A stretch of DNA of 8,396 bases from Methanobrevibacter sp. Lineage in GTDB: Archaea; Methanobacteriota; Methanobacteria; Methanobacteriales; Methanobacteriaceae. The stretch covers positions 1 through 8,396 of the forward strand of contig JAGCBE010000298.1 of NCBI GenBank assembly GCA_017652345.1. The letters run 5' to 3'. Shown here in pieces: positions 1 through 6,717 of the stretch (the first letter of the stretch is position 1; each line of letters opens with the position of its first letter). The notes beneath the pieces are model-generated. The model ran no database searches. It saw only the letters and a program-made list of their open reading frames with translations, and had not been told where the DNA came from. The translations under genes and the position numbers were made by a program.

Positions 1-99
1 GTTAACTAACTTCTATTTTTTTAATTATTTTTCGCAAAAAGTTAACCTCCCTTTTTTATTATTTTTTATTATGGGGATTGGGATTTAATAAGGTTATAA
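1..99. promoter_or_regulatory. AT-rich leader of the Rep side of the divergent control region
   Basis: No ORF. GTTAAC is repeated at 1-6 and 41-46, and ATGGGGATTGGG lies at 71-82, about 18 nt before the Rep TATA box. ACTTCTATTT at 9-18 recurs at 8359-8368 near the other window end. If the window is circularised, this and 8214-8396 form one control region of about 320 nt between the Rep and zinc-finger gene TATA boxes. Confidence 0.4.
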
Positions 100-139
100 A
101 AACTATATAAGGAAAACTATTGCTACATTTTCATTTAAA
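100..139 (+). promoter_or_regulatory. Rep promoter (AAACTATATA box plus ATG-adjacent element)
   Basis: AAACTATATA at 100-109 starts 40 nt before the Rep ATG. TTTTCATTTAAA at 128-139 touches the ATG. The same two-part layout and exact spacing recur before the Rep-like gene at 1543. A TATA box at this distance implies a 5' leader of roughly 10 nt. Confidence 0.65.
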
Positions 140-1024
140 ATGAGTTCTGAAGGAAAATGGAAAAGTAGAAACTTTCTTATAACCTTAAATGAGATAGAGT
201 ACTTTACAGAGATTAAAGACTATCTAAGAAGCCTTAAGAACTTCATATATGCGATAGCCTGTAAAGAAAAAGCCCCATCAACTGGTCATCTCCACTCGCA
301 TATTTATTGCCAATTTTCTTGTCCGACAACATTAAGTAAAGCTAAGATGCATAATGCGCATATTGATAAAAGTCGTGGAACTACTCAAGAAAACATCAAT
401 TACATTAAGAAGTTGAATGACCCAGACAAAAGAGGTGAAATTATATGGGAAGAAGGTACACCTAAATATAAAGGTGGTTTGACTATTAAAGAAGTTAAAA
501 ATATGACAAAAGCAGAAAGAGAGAATTTGCCTTTTGTTTATTTGACAAAAGTTGAAAGAATTAACTTTTTAGAAGACAATCATGTCAATCCTAATGACTT
601 TAACAAAGAAGTAGAAGTAAGGTACATATATGGTGGTTCGGGTCTTGGAAAAACATATTTCGCTACTGAATGGGCTAAAGAACTGGGGATTGAATATTTC
701 GATATAGTAAGTTTTGAGAATGGTTTTTGGAATGGTGTTACGGATACTTGCTTATTTGCTTTCTTTGATGAATTTAGAGACAATGCTATACCTGGAGTAG
801 AGTTTGTTAAGCTTATAGATTATACTGTAAAGAACTTAAATATCAAGGGTGGACAGATAAAGAATAGATATAAATATATTGCTATAACATCAATACAAGA
901 CCCAAGATTCATATATGAGAAGGAGTGGGAAGAGAAAAAACAATGGCTTAGACGTATGAAAGTATATCACTTTTATGGCTATACTCAATATAAGCTTTTA
1001 GATAATAATGAGTTATTTAATTAA
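140..1024 (+). CDS. rep: CRESS-DNA virus replication initiator protein (HUH endonuclease + SF3 helicase)
   Basis: This 294-aa protein nicks the origin stem-loop, stays covalently bound to the 5' end and drives rolling-circle replication in the host nucleus. Seen: motif I F12-L-I-T-L-N17; a candidate metal-ligand E43; motif II H50-L-H52 followed by H54; motif III Y88-I-K-K91, with Y88 as the expected nicking tyrosine. The SF3 helicase follows, with Walker A GGSGLGKT near residue 165-172, Walker B FFDEF, a motif C-like AITS and a late LRR that could hold the arginine finger. Length and domain order match circovirus/cyclovirus-type Reps. The start sits 40 nt after the beginning of the shared AAACTATATA box, and the protein begins only a few residues before motif I, as expected. 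It lies upstream of the origin on the strand that carries TAGTATTAC. The role is certain; the family within Cressdnaviricota is not resolved. Confidence 0.97.
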   Translation: MSSEGKWKSRNFLITLNEIEYFTEIKDYLRSLKNFIYAIACKEKAPSTGHLHSHIYCQFSCPTTLSKAKMHNAHIDKSRGTTQENINYIKKLNDPDKRGEIIWEEGTPKYKGGLTIKEVKNMTKAERENLPFVYLTKVERINFLEDNHVNPNDFNKEVEVRYIYGGSGLGKTYFATEWAKELGIEYFDIVSFENGFWNGVTDTCLFAFFDEFRDNAIPGVEFVKLIDYTVKNLNIKGGQIKNRYKYIAITSIQDPRFIYEKEWEEKKQWLRRMKVYHFYGYTQYKLLDNNELFN

Positions 1025-1076
1025 TTTATTCTATATAAAACATATCAAATTTGACTTTAAATTAACTATTTTTAAT

Positions 1077-1129
1077 TACTATAGTACCGTTCAAATGAAT
1101 GGAATTTTCATTCATTTTTTACTATAGTA
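1077..1129. repeat. Interrupted inverted repeat with palindromic TACTATAGTA ends
   Basis: TACTATAGTA is itself a palindrome and occurs at 1077-1086 and 1120-1129. Between the copies, AAATGAATG (1093-1101) pairs with CATTCATTT (1109-1117) around a 7-nt loop. It lies just after the Rep gene. It could be a transcription-end structure for Rep, a second-strand origin or a protein-binding dyad; the sequence does not decide. Confidence 0.6.
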
Positions 1130-1243
1130 AAAAACCTAAAAAGGTTGATTGGTTCCACGGAAAAATCGGAATTATGGAAAATTCATTTTCCTCTAAAAAA
1201 TAATTAAAAATAATTATTTTTCATATCAGAACTTTTTTCAACC

Positions 1244-1262
1244 TATATATATATATATATAT
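1244..1262. repeat. TA dinucleotide run
   Basis: Uninterrupted alternating T and A for 19 nt, about 155 nt before the origin hairpin. Such tracts melt easily, so it is a candidate unwinding element. It is not at the spacing used by the promoter boxes in this genome. Confidence 0.6.
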
Positions 1263-1287
1263 TAGTAGTAACGTAGCAATTTTTATT

Positions 1288-1309
1288 TTGAATGAAATTC
1301 CATTCATTT
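1288..1309 (-). repeat. Inverted copy of the AAATGAATGGAATTT element
   Basis: The reverse complement of this stretch reads AAATGAATGGAATTT then CATTCAA. It matches 1093-1114 except for one extra T in the first copy. The two form a long-range inverted pair about 175 nt apart, both in the origin intergenic region. Confidence 0.6.
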
Positions 1310-1416
1310 TTCTGATTTTTTCGTTGTAGCTAAAGTAGTAAAAGATAATTATTTTTTAAAAAATTAATTATTGTTAATTATTTATCTTTCGAAAAATAAT
1401 TAGCGTTTTTTATTCT

Positions 1417-1472
1417 TTCATTTTGGTCAGTTTGTTGGGTTAGTATTACCCCAACAAACTGAGCAAAATGAA
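1417..1472 (+). other. ori: Rolling-circle replication origin: stem-loop with TAGTATTAC
   Basis: A 23-bp stem (1417-1439 with 1450-1472), broken only by a G-G mismatch at 1426/1463, closes on the 10-nt loop TTAGTATTAC (1440-1449). TAGTATTAC at 1441-1449 is the circovirus-type nonanucleotide. By family knowledge Rep nicks it as TAGTATT/AC, that is between 1447 and 1448. The motif is on the + strand, so the + strand is the likely virion strand, in the same sense as Rep. The stem is much longer than the roughly 10-11 bp usual in small CRESS viruses. Confidence 0.97.
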
Positions 1473-1479
1473 TGAGTAA

Positions 1480-1502
1480 ACGAGATCCATGACGAGATCC
1501 AT
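1480..1502 (+). repeat. Tandem iterons (two ACGAGATCCAT copies), Rep-binding candidates
   Basis: ACGAGATCCAT occurs at 1480-1490 and again at 1492-1502, separated by one G, giving a 12-nt period. They start 8 nt after the origin stem. Tandem repeats in this place are the normal Rep recognition sites in CRESS viruses. The second copy runs directly into the TATA-like box (1503-1514) of the Rep-like gene, so occupancy should affect that promoter. Confidence 0.85.
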
Positions 1503-1542
1503 AAGCTATATAAGCGATGAAATTAATTTAATTTCAAATAAA
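1503..1542 (+). promoter_or_regulatory. Promoter of the Rep-like gene
   Basis: AAGCTATATAAG (1503-1514) differs by one base from the Rep box AAACTATATAAG. It begins exactly 40 nt before the ATG at 1543, the same distance as for Rep. ATTTCAAATAAA (1531-1542) touches the ATG and matches Rep's TTTTCATTTAAA at 9 of 12 positions. The spacing is the main reason to choose the start at 1543. Confidence 0.65.
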
Positions 1543-1911
1543 ATGGTCAATGGTCTCAAGTCAAAAGCCTTTAGAGTTATGTTAGTCGATATAGACTACT
1601 TTGATGAGGTTAAACAATACCTTAAATCAAGTAAATACTATCAATTCGGTGCGGGGATTTACTATGAGTTGGAGAGTGGGTTAAAGGTGATTTATTTCTA
1701 TGTGGAATACTCTAAACCCATAGAGTTGGATATTTCCTTAATGCCTTATTGTAGGGTCCAAAAGGCTTATAAACAATCAAGAAAGAAGTTCTTTGAGCTT
1801 AGGGAGATAAGTGAGGAGGTATGGTATGAACATGCTCACGAAGAACCTATTCTGCCTCAAAAGACCCTTGATGACTATTATAATCCCTCTATACCTAATG
1901 GTGCTACTTAA
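1543..1911 (+). CDS. Catalytically inactive paralog of the Rep HUH domain (122 aa)
   Basis: Residues 6-33 align without gaps to Rep residues 8-35, with 13 of 28 identical by my hand alignment; the shared pattern is KS..F...L..I.YF.E.K.YL.S.K. Past the domain core, Rep G-H-L-H-S-H becomes G-L-K-V-I-Y, so both HUH histidines are gone. The region of Rep's Y-I-K-K is F-E-L-R, so the nicking tyrosine is lost too. There is no helicase domain. The fold and DNA binding may survive while nicking cannot. An upstream in-frame ATG at 1489 lies inside the iterons and is less likely: the start at 1543 matches Rep in both promoter spacing and protein N-terminus. Placed directly after origin and iterons, it is a likely modulator of Rep or of its own promoter. 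Function is inferred; the homology call is fairly firm. Confidence 0.75.
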   Translation: MVNGLKSKAFRVMLVDIDYFDEVKQYLKSSKYYQFGAGIYYELESGLKVIYFYVEYSKPIELDISLMPYCRVQKAYKQSRKKFFELREISEEVWYEHAHEEPILPQKTLDDYYNPSIPNGAT

Positions 1912-1948
1912 TATATATAATTAATTATTTATTTTATTTTATATAAAA
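1908..1948 (+). promoter_or_regulatory. Promoter of capsid gene 1 (degenerate box + palindrome)
   Basis: TTAATATATA begins at 1908, overlapping the stop codon of the Rep-like gene, and the palindrome TTTTATATAAAA lies at 1937-1948. The 29-nt start-to-start spacing equals that of the promoters at 3040 and 4459. The box lacks the AAAC part, so it may be weaker. Confidence 0.5.
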
Positions 1949-1954
1949 CTATAA

Positions 1955-3064
1955 ATGATAATTGATAAAGATAAAAATAATATTTTTATTATGGATAAAA
2001 TTAATAAACTTAAAGATGATTTAAATACAGATGATATTAGTCTTAGCAAAGTAAGAGCTATGATCAATGAGTTAGATAATCATTATGATATAGATAAGAA
2101 TGAATACTTGAAGACTTTATTAAATCCTGAGACAGTTAGGGCAGTCAAAATACCTTCTAAGTATCCAGTCCCTACTTGTTGCTTTCAGATGCATCGAACA
2201 TTAAAGTTCTATACATCAGAACAAGGTACTGATGTAATGTGTATTACACCTTTTATTTTAGCAGGGAATGTAGAAGGTGTACGAAGCCCAAAATATAGTG
2301 GTTCTTATTATTATCTTAAATACTTTACTGGCTTTTATGCATATAATTCGCAGGCTACATTAAATGGACAAGATTATAATAACAATGCTTGGAAGACAGT
2401 TGTTGATGCATCAATGAGTATTCCAGATCTTTATACACATTATAGACTTGTCTCTGCTGTTGTTACCATTAGATATACAGGTTCTCTTGAAGAAGCAAAA
2501 GGTGTAATAGGAGGTGCAATAAACTTTGAGAAATTTAATTGTTTAACTGGATATGGATATATGAGTTCTTCTCCAGAATATAATCCAAATGCTTATTTGA
2601 ATTTGCATATTGTAACTACTGATCTTAAGAAGTATTCGCAATTTGAGTTAATAAGAGATTGTGTCTATTTCAAAGAGAACAGTTGTATTGAAGGGTTAAG
2701 GATGATCTATTTCCCTATTGATAAAGACAAGCTTGAGTTTAAAAGAATACTTCGTAAATCTGATTTATACATTGAAAAAAATACTCTTGGTATTTGTCTT
2801 AAATCTAAGATACCTGTTCCCGATGGCTTTAATTGGCTTATTTATTTGCAAGGCTGTCCAGTAGGTAGTGCACAGAATCGTAACTTCACTCTTGACTGGT
2901 ATGCCAATTTCGAGTGCATACCTGATCCTAAGTATCTCAACTTTTTGCCTGTTCAACTTAATAGCTATTGGATTGATCAAAACATTCTTGAAGCGATATT
3001 TGAAGAAGTCAAAGCTGCTTGTTTAAATAAATTAAATAAAAACTATATATTAAATTTTAATTAA
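1955..3064 (+). CDS. Capsid protein paralog 1 (jelly-roll type), 369 aa
   Basis: Predicted structural protein. It is collinear with the next gene, with shared blocks KIPS..P.P.C.FQ.H near residue 65-80, YRLVSA at 163-168 followed by a strand and GG.I, a block with EG.R..YFPID, G.NW..Y, and NFEC.P..KYLN..PV.L ending at residue 335. The YRLVSA-type block and overall beta-rich pattern resemble the nodavirus/bacilladnavirus single-jelly-roll capsid group; this is a family impression, not a search result. It lacks the long C-terminal extension of paralog 2, having only about 34 residues after PVQL. The start at 1955 fits the palindrome spacing. M13 (1991) is an alternative, aligns near M32 of paralog 2, and has AAACTATAAA 45 nt before it. 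It could be a minor capsid subunit, pentamer protein or spike. Confidence 0.75.
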   Translation: MIIDKDKNNIFIMDKINKLKDDLNTDDISLSKVRAMINELDNHYDIDKNEYLKTLLNPETVRAVKIPSKYPVPTCCFQMHRTLKFYTSEQGTDVMCITPFILAGNVEGVRSPKYSGSYYYLKYFTGFYAYNSQATLNGQDYNNNAWKTVVDASMSIPDLYTHYRLVSAVVTIRYTGSLEEAKGVIGGAINFEKFNCLTGYGYMSSSPEYNPNAYLNLHIVTTDLKKYSQFELIRDCVYFKENSCIEGLRMIYFPIDKDKLEFKRILRKSDLYIEKNTLGICLKSKIPVPDGFNWLIYLQGCPVGSAQNRNFTLDWYANFECIPDPKYLNFLPVQLNSYWIDQNILEAIFEEVKAACLNKLNKNYILNFN

Positions 3065-3080
3065 ATACTTTTATATAAAA
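3040..3080 (+). promoter_or_regulatory. Promoter of capsid gene 2 (AAACTATATA + palindrome)
   Basis: AAACTATATA (3040-3049) is embedded in the last codons of capsid gene 1. TTTTATATAAAA (3069-3080), a perfect palindrome, directly touches the ATG at 3081. Box start to ATG is 41 nt, and box start to palindrome is 29 nt. The genes are therefore probably transcribed separately despite a 16-nt gap. Confidence 0.65.
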
Positions 3081-4415
3081 ATGATAAGTATAAATAACCA
3101 AAAAAAAAATCAACAAGATTTTACTTCTAAAAATACTAATTTGAATTTTAAAAAAATACTTGATAATAATGACATGATACTCATAACAAAACTGAATGGT
3201 TTAAGAACTAGTCTTAATGGGGATAATGTCAATGTAAGAAGCGTAAGACAACAAATAAGAGATATAAGTAGATTTGATCAAGAAAGAAACTTCGACTACT
3301 TAAGTAATCTATTAAAACCAGAGAAAGCAAAGGGCTGTAAGATACCTTCTCAGATACCTATACCTTCTTGTTCATTCCAACTTCATAATGCTATTACTTT
3401 AACAACCAATAGTTCTGGTAATATTGCTTTTATTATGAATCCTTTCTTTTTAGCTTCGAACACTATTGTTGGACAAAGATTACCAAATGTTGAAGGTAAC
3501 TATACATATGTTCATAAATACTTAACAAGTGCATGGTTAAATAATAGTGATACATTAACAGGTGCTGCTGCTGATGATAATTGGTCGCCTGTCGATTTTG
3601 GTCAAACTATTCCACCCGTTTATGATCAATATAGATTAGTGTCTGCTTCACTTGTAGTAAAATATATCGGAAGACTAGATAATGTCCAGGGATTAGTTGG
3701 AGGCGCAATTCTTTATGCTGATAATAGTGCAATAGGAGGACAAGTCCAAGTTGCTTCAAGTGCAACAGGTGCTTATGACCCAGCGGGTGCAGGAACTAAT
3801 ACTGTTACTGAAGGTTTATCTCAATATGGTAATTTTGATCTAGCTCAAGATAGTTATTATCATAGTGAGAATATGACTCTAGAAGGTGTAAGAGAATTAT
3901 ACTTCCCAATAGATAATTCTTTTGAAGAATATATGAAAGTGGTTGACCCTTCTTCTGGTTTAGATGGAAATACTACTGATGCAGGTATTGAACTCGTTGC
4001 TGCTAATGATATCTTTAAAAGTGGATTTAACTGGTTCTTCTATGCAACAAATGCACCACCTTCAACTAGTTGTTTTAAATTAGATATTTATTGCAATTTT
4101 GAATGCTTACCTAATGCCAAATATTTAAATTATATGCCTGTATCTTTGACACCATTCACTGTCCCACTTGAAGAAAAGAAGAAAGCTATTTTAATGGCTC
4201 AAGATAGACCCATAATGAAATCTGGTGAAGAATTATATGATGGTGCACCAAATTTATTTAATAAGATGATTAAGAAGTTTGACCAGGGATTACCAGGATT
4301 TGATAAATTAAAGAGCTATGGATTAATGGGTGCAATCCCCGGTTTGAAGAGTGGACTTGCTCTTGCAGGTAACATGATACAAGCTAATATGATGGAAGAA
4401 GATGATGTTGAATAA
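3081..4415 (+). CDS. cap: Capsid protein paralog 2, probable major capsid protein, 444 aa
   Basis: Predicted major coat protein. It starts with a short Asn/Gln/Lys-rich arm (about residues 1-30), less basic than most CRESS capsid arms. The jelly-roll-like core shared with paralog 1 runs from about residue 90 (CKIPS.IPIPSC.FQ) through YRLVSA at 184-189 and GFNWFFY to LNYMPVSL ending at 356. Small-residue-rich segments around residues 210-240 (Gly/Ala/Ser/Thr) look like surface loops absent or different in paralog 1. The extension at 357-444 contains an amphipathic stretch (FNKMIKKFDQGLPGFDKL), a Gly/Ala/Leu-rich hydrophobic part (GLMGAIPGLKSGLALAG) and an acidic end (EEDDVE). Position and character recall the membrane-active C-terminal peptide of nodavirus coats, but this is analogy. 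Capsid assignment is likely, major versus minor is inference. Confidence 0.8.
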   Translation: MISINNQKKNQQDFTSKNTNLNFKKILDNNDMILITKLNGLRTSLNGDNVNVRSVRQQIRDISRFDQERNFDYLSNLLKPEKAKGCKIPSQIPIPSCSFQLHNAITLTTNSSGNIAFIMNPFFLASNTIVGQRLPNVEGNYTYVHKYLTSAWLNNSDTLTGAAADDNWSPVDFGQTIPPVYDQYRLVSASLVVKYIGRLDNVQGLVGGAILYADNSAIGGQVQVASSATGAYDPAGAGTNTVTEGLSQYGNFDLAQDSYYHSENMTLEGVRELYFPIDNSFEEYMKVVDPSSGLDGNTTDAGIELVAANDIFKSGFNWFFYATNAPPSTSCFKLDIYCNFECLPNAKYLNYMPVSLTPFTVPLEEKKKAILMAQDRPIMKSGEELYDGAPNLFNKMIKKFDQGLPGFDKLKSYGLMGAIPGLKSGLALAGNMIQANMMEEDDVE

Positions 4416-4502
4416 GCTTATATAATCTTTATTAAATATTAATTAAATATTCTTAAAAAAACTATATAATTAAAAATAATTAAAATATTTTATATAAAAT
4501 TA
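4416..4502 (+). promoter_or_regulatory. Promoter of the 714-aa gene
   Basis: In this 87-nt AT-rich gap, AAACTATATA lies at 4459-4468 and the palindrome TTTTATATAAAA at 4488-4499, 29 nt start to start. The ATG follows at 4503, 44 nt after the box start. Across the three promoters of this class the palindrome-to-ATG gap is 0, 3 or 6 nt. Confidence 0.65.
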
Positions 4503-6647
4503 ATGAAGAAAGAATTCACTGATGCTGAATTAAAAAACAATTCAAAAGATATTGAAAATTGGATTAATCTAATTATTAATAGGAATCTTACTAATTTGGA
4601 TGAAATAAAGAAAGTACTAGCTGATAATAAATATAGGAATACTAATGATGGTAGATTTGCAAAGATAGTTGCAACTGTTATTCAAGCAAAGACTAAAGGT
4701 GATAAGATAATACTTAAAGATGGTATGTTTAGCAAGAACTTAAGAATTTATATACCTGCTGCAGATGTATCAGTTAAGTGTTTAACTAATGACCATTTAT
4801 TTCTTCATATGCTTTGTACAAAGATATTCGATGCAGATAAAGATATGACTGATGAATTCAAAGAAGCATTGATGGATTCAACTATTGCATCAGTTACTTA
4901 TGCATCTGAAAACTTTATATTAAATGCAGATACTTCAACTGGTCTCATTCAAGACTATGATAGTACTTTTTCTGCAGTATGTTCTGATGATTTTAGACAA
5001 AGTGATAAACTTAATGAAGTTATTGATAACAAAGAAAATGTGGGTTACTTTAATTTATATGATACTGATTATAGATATTTTGGTAATAGTGATTTATGTG
5101 TTATTGGAGATCCAAAGATGTCTAATAAAGATATTTATGATAGAATACAAAATATGACTTATTTAAGAACAGATAAGAACAAATTTAGAGAAGGTGAGAG
5201 ATTAATTAGAAAAGATGATAAACTTAAATATATGTATCAACAAATAGCTCCTGAGAACTTTTGCCCCGCATTCTGGTTTGCTCCAAGTGAAGTAAAATGT
5301 AATTTCTTATTTGAGTTCTCTATGGACTATAATGATGTATTCAATATGTTATATAACCCAAGTACTAAAGAAATAGTTATTCCAGCTGATCTTTGTTATT
5401 GGGATACACTTAATCAATTCTTTGATTTTATTGGTGTTTATTCAATTGCAAGTTTAGACTTGACTAACCAAGCGAGAAGAGATTTAATGGAATGGACAAA
5501 AGATTACTATGGATTTTATGCACCAGCTTTAGTTAAAGTTAAAAAGATTTATATGGGGATTGAAAGATTGTTTAAAGACTTTCTTAATAGTTTCTTAAAT
5601 AATAGTTCATATGATAGATACCTATTCATGCTCAAAAAGATAGAAACTCTTTTAAAAGATGAAAAGACATATAGAGAAGACTTAAAGGAAAAGTGGACTG
5701 AAGCAATCAGCTTTATTACTGGTCTTAAGTTCACTAGAATGATTCAAAATCAATTTAAACAAAATGTATTAGGTATCTTAAAAGAACTTCAAAGCGCTGT
5801 AAGAAATTATGTTAAAGGATCTAATCCTCAAAACATAATGGCAGAGATAAGAGGTGTTGCAGGAAAGATTTATAAGCTATTACCATCAGATACTATGGAT
5901 GATGCATGCTTTCCTTTTATTTGTCCTTTAGGACCTTTATTCGGTAATCAAATTGTAGTAAATAATCCTCAATCTGATGTAATATTGTCTAAAGTAACTA
6001 AACAAGTTGAAAAGAAAGTAAAAGAAACTAAAAAGAAGAAAACTAAAGTTGCAAAAGAATTAGAGATAATTGGTAAGACTTCTGCAAGATATAAAGCTTA
6101 TATTTCCAAATACTTTAATGCAAGACCGAAGAATAAGAAAGCCATAGACCCAATGGATGCTAATCAAATAGCAAATTTTATTACTACTTTCTTAATCAAC
6201 TTTGCAAGTGAAACTCAGGCTAAACCTATTTTAGCTAGAGCTATAGAGACTGAAGACCAAGATAAAATCAAATATAAAGAAGAACCTCTCTTTGAGATAT
6301 TCATTAAAGATTTTGCTGCAGCAAAGAAAGCTACTCCTCAAAAGAAAGCTACAGTATCCCCAGGATTTGCTCAAGCAATGAGAAGATATGGGGTATCCTT
6401 TAATATAGTTCCTGATAATGAATCTGATAGTGAATCTGAAAGTGAAAGTGAAGGTAAATTAAGTACAAAGAATCAAACAATAACACCTCAATCCCCTAAG
6501 AAAACAAGTATATCTCAGAAGACAAAAAAGAAAAAGAATAAAGGTAAATCTAAAAAGAAGAAGTTAATAAAAGCTAATAAGATGGATATATCAAGTGATG
6601 AAGGAAGTTCAAGTAGTGATGATGATGGTCAAACACCAGGTCAATAA
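4503..6647 (+). CDS. Unrecognised 714-aa protein with charged, low-complexity C-terminus
   Basis: I do not recognise this family. Residues 1 to about 480 look like one or more folded domains with mixed helix/strand character, many Asp/Asn/Tyr residues and scattered Cys, without a convincing signal peptide, transmembrane segment or catalytic motif. A lysine-rich helix-like segment follows (about 497-521, with KKVKETKKKKTK). The end is low complexity: an Asp/Glu/Ser run at about 638-651, a lysine-rich block at about 666-695 that would act as a nuclear localisation or nucleic-acid-binding patch, then SSDEGSSSSDDDG, a typical casein kinase 2 target. It uses the same palindromic promoter as the two capsid genes and follows them, suggesting late expression. 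The basic tail could neutralise packaged DNA, because neither capsid paralog has a strongly basic arm. A scaffold, host-interaction or nuclear protein is equally possible. Confidence 0.85.
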   Translation: MKKEFTDAELKNNSKDIENWINLIINRNLTNLDEIKKVLADNKYRNTNDGRFAKIVATVIQAKTKGDKIILKDGMFSKNLRIYIPAADVSVKCLTNDHLFLHMLCTKIFDADKDMTDEFKEALMDSTIASVTYASENFILNADTSTGLIQDYDSTFSAVCSDDFRQSDKLNEVIDNKENVGYFNLYDTDYRYFGNSDLCVIGDPKMSNKDIYDRIQNMTYLRTDKNKFREGERLIRKDDKLKYMYQQIAPENFCPAFWFAPSEVKCNFLFEFSMDYNDVFNMLYNPSTKEIVIPADLCYWDTLNQFFDFIGVYSIASLDLTNQARRDLMEWTKDYYGFYAPALVKVKKIYMGIERLFKDFLNSFLNNSSYDRYLFMLKKIETLLKDEKTYREDLKEKWTEAISFITGLKFTRMIQNQFKQNVLGILKELQSAVRNYVKGSNPQNIMAEIRGVAGKIYKLLPSDTMDDACFPFICPLGPLFGNQIVVNNPQSDVILSKVTKQVEKKVKETKKKKTKVAKELEIIGKTSARYKAYISKYFNARPKNKKAIDPMDANQIANFITTFLINFASETQAKPILARAIETEDQDKIKYKEEPLFEIFIKDFAAAKKATPQKKATVSPGFAQAMRRYGVSFNIVPDNESDSESESESEGKLSTKNQTITPQSPKKTSISQKTKKKKNKGKSKKKKLIKANKMDISSDEGSSSSDDDGQTPGQ

Positions 6648-6717
6648 ATAAGTTAATTAATTATATATTATTGTTTATTTTTAATAAAGAATAAATTTAA
6701 TATAAATAAATATTTAA
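6648..6717. terminator. Convergent 3' junction with poly(A) signals on both strands
   Basis: Between the convergent stop codons, AATAAA occurs on the + strand at 6683-6688, 6690-6695 and 6705-6710, downstream of the 714-aa gene. On the - strand, AATAAA (6674-6679) lies about 40 nt beyond the stop of the zinc-finger gene. In such AT-rich DNA chance copies are expected, but the placement suits 3'-end formation for both transcripts. Confidence 0.5.

Larger units (their letters stand above)
1025..1416. other. Origin-flanking non-coding region with dyads and AT-rich stretches
   Basis: No credible ORF on either strand. It holds an interrupted hairpin at 1077-1129, an inverted copy of its core at 1288-1309, a 19-nt TA run at 1244-1262, several TAATTATTTTT-type tracts that can form AT hairpins (for example around 1374-1399), and then the replication origin. 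The AT richness next to the origin would favour strand opening. This is inference; the repeats are directly visible. Confidence 0.6.

Noticed and set aside
71..83. G-quadruplex at the GGGGATTGGG tracts
   Set aside because: Only two G-runs occur locally on one strand, too few for an intramolecular quadruplex.
580..783. Minus-strand open frame inside rep
   Set aside because: Lies wholly within the well-supported helicase coding region and has no promoter box.
1194..1222. AT hairpin as a second replication origin
   Set aside because: Low-complexity A/T dyads are expected by chance here and no nonanucleotide is present in the loop.
1489..1542. Upstream start of the Rep-like gene adding 18 residues
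   Set aside because: That ATG lies within the iterons and before the TATA-like box. The start at 1543 matches Rep in promoter spacing (40 nt) and in the position of the protein N-terminus.
2765..2980. Minus-strand open frame inside capsid gene 1
   Set aside because: Shadow of the conserved capsid core; no independent signal.
4924..5157. Second + frame inside the 714-aa gene
   Set aside because: Ile/Leu/Met-rich translation typical of an out-of-frame reading of AT-rich codons; no promoter box.
5549..5734. Minus-strand open frame inside the 714-aa gene
   Set aside because: Within the longer real gene and without supporting signals.
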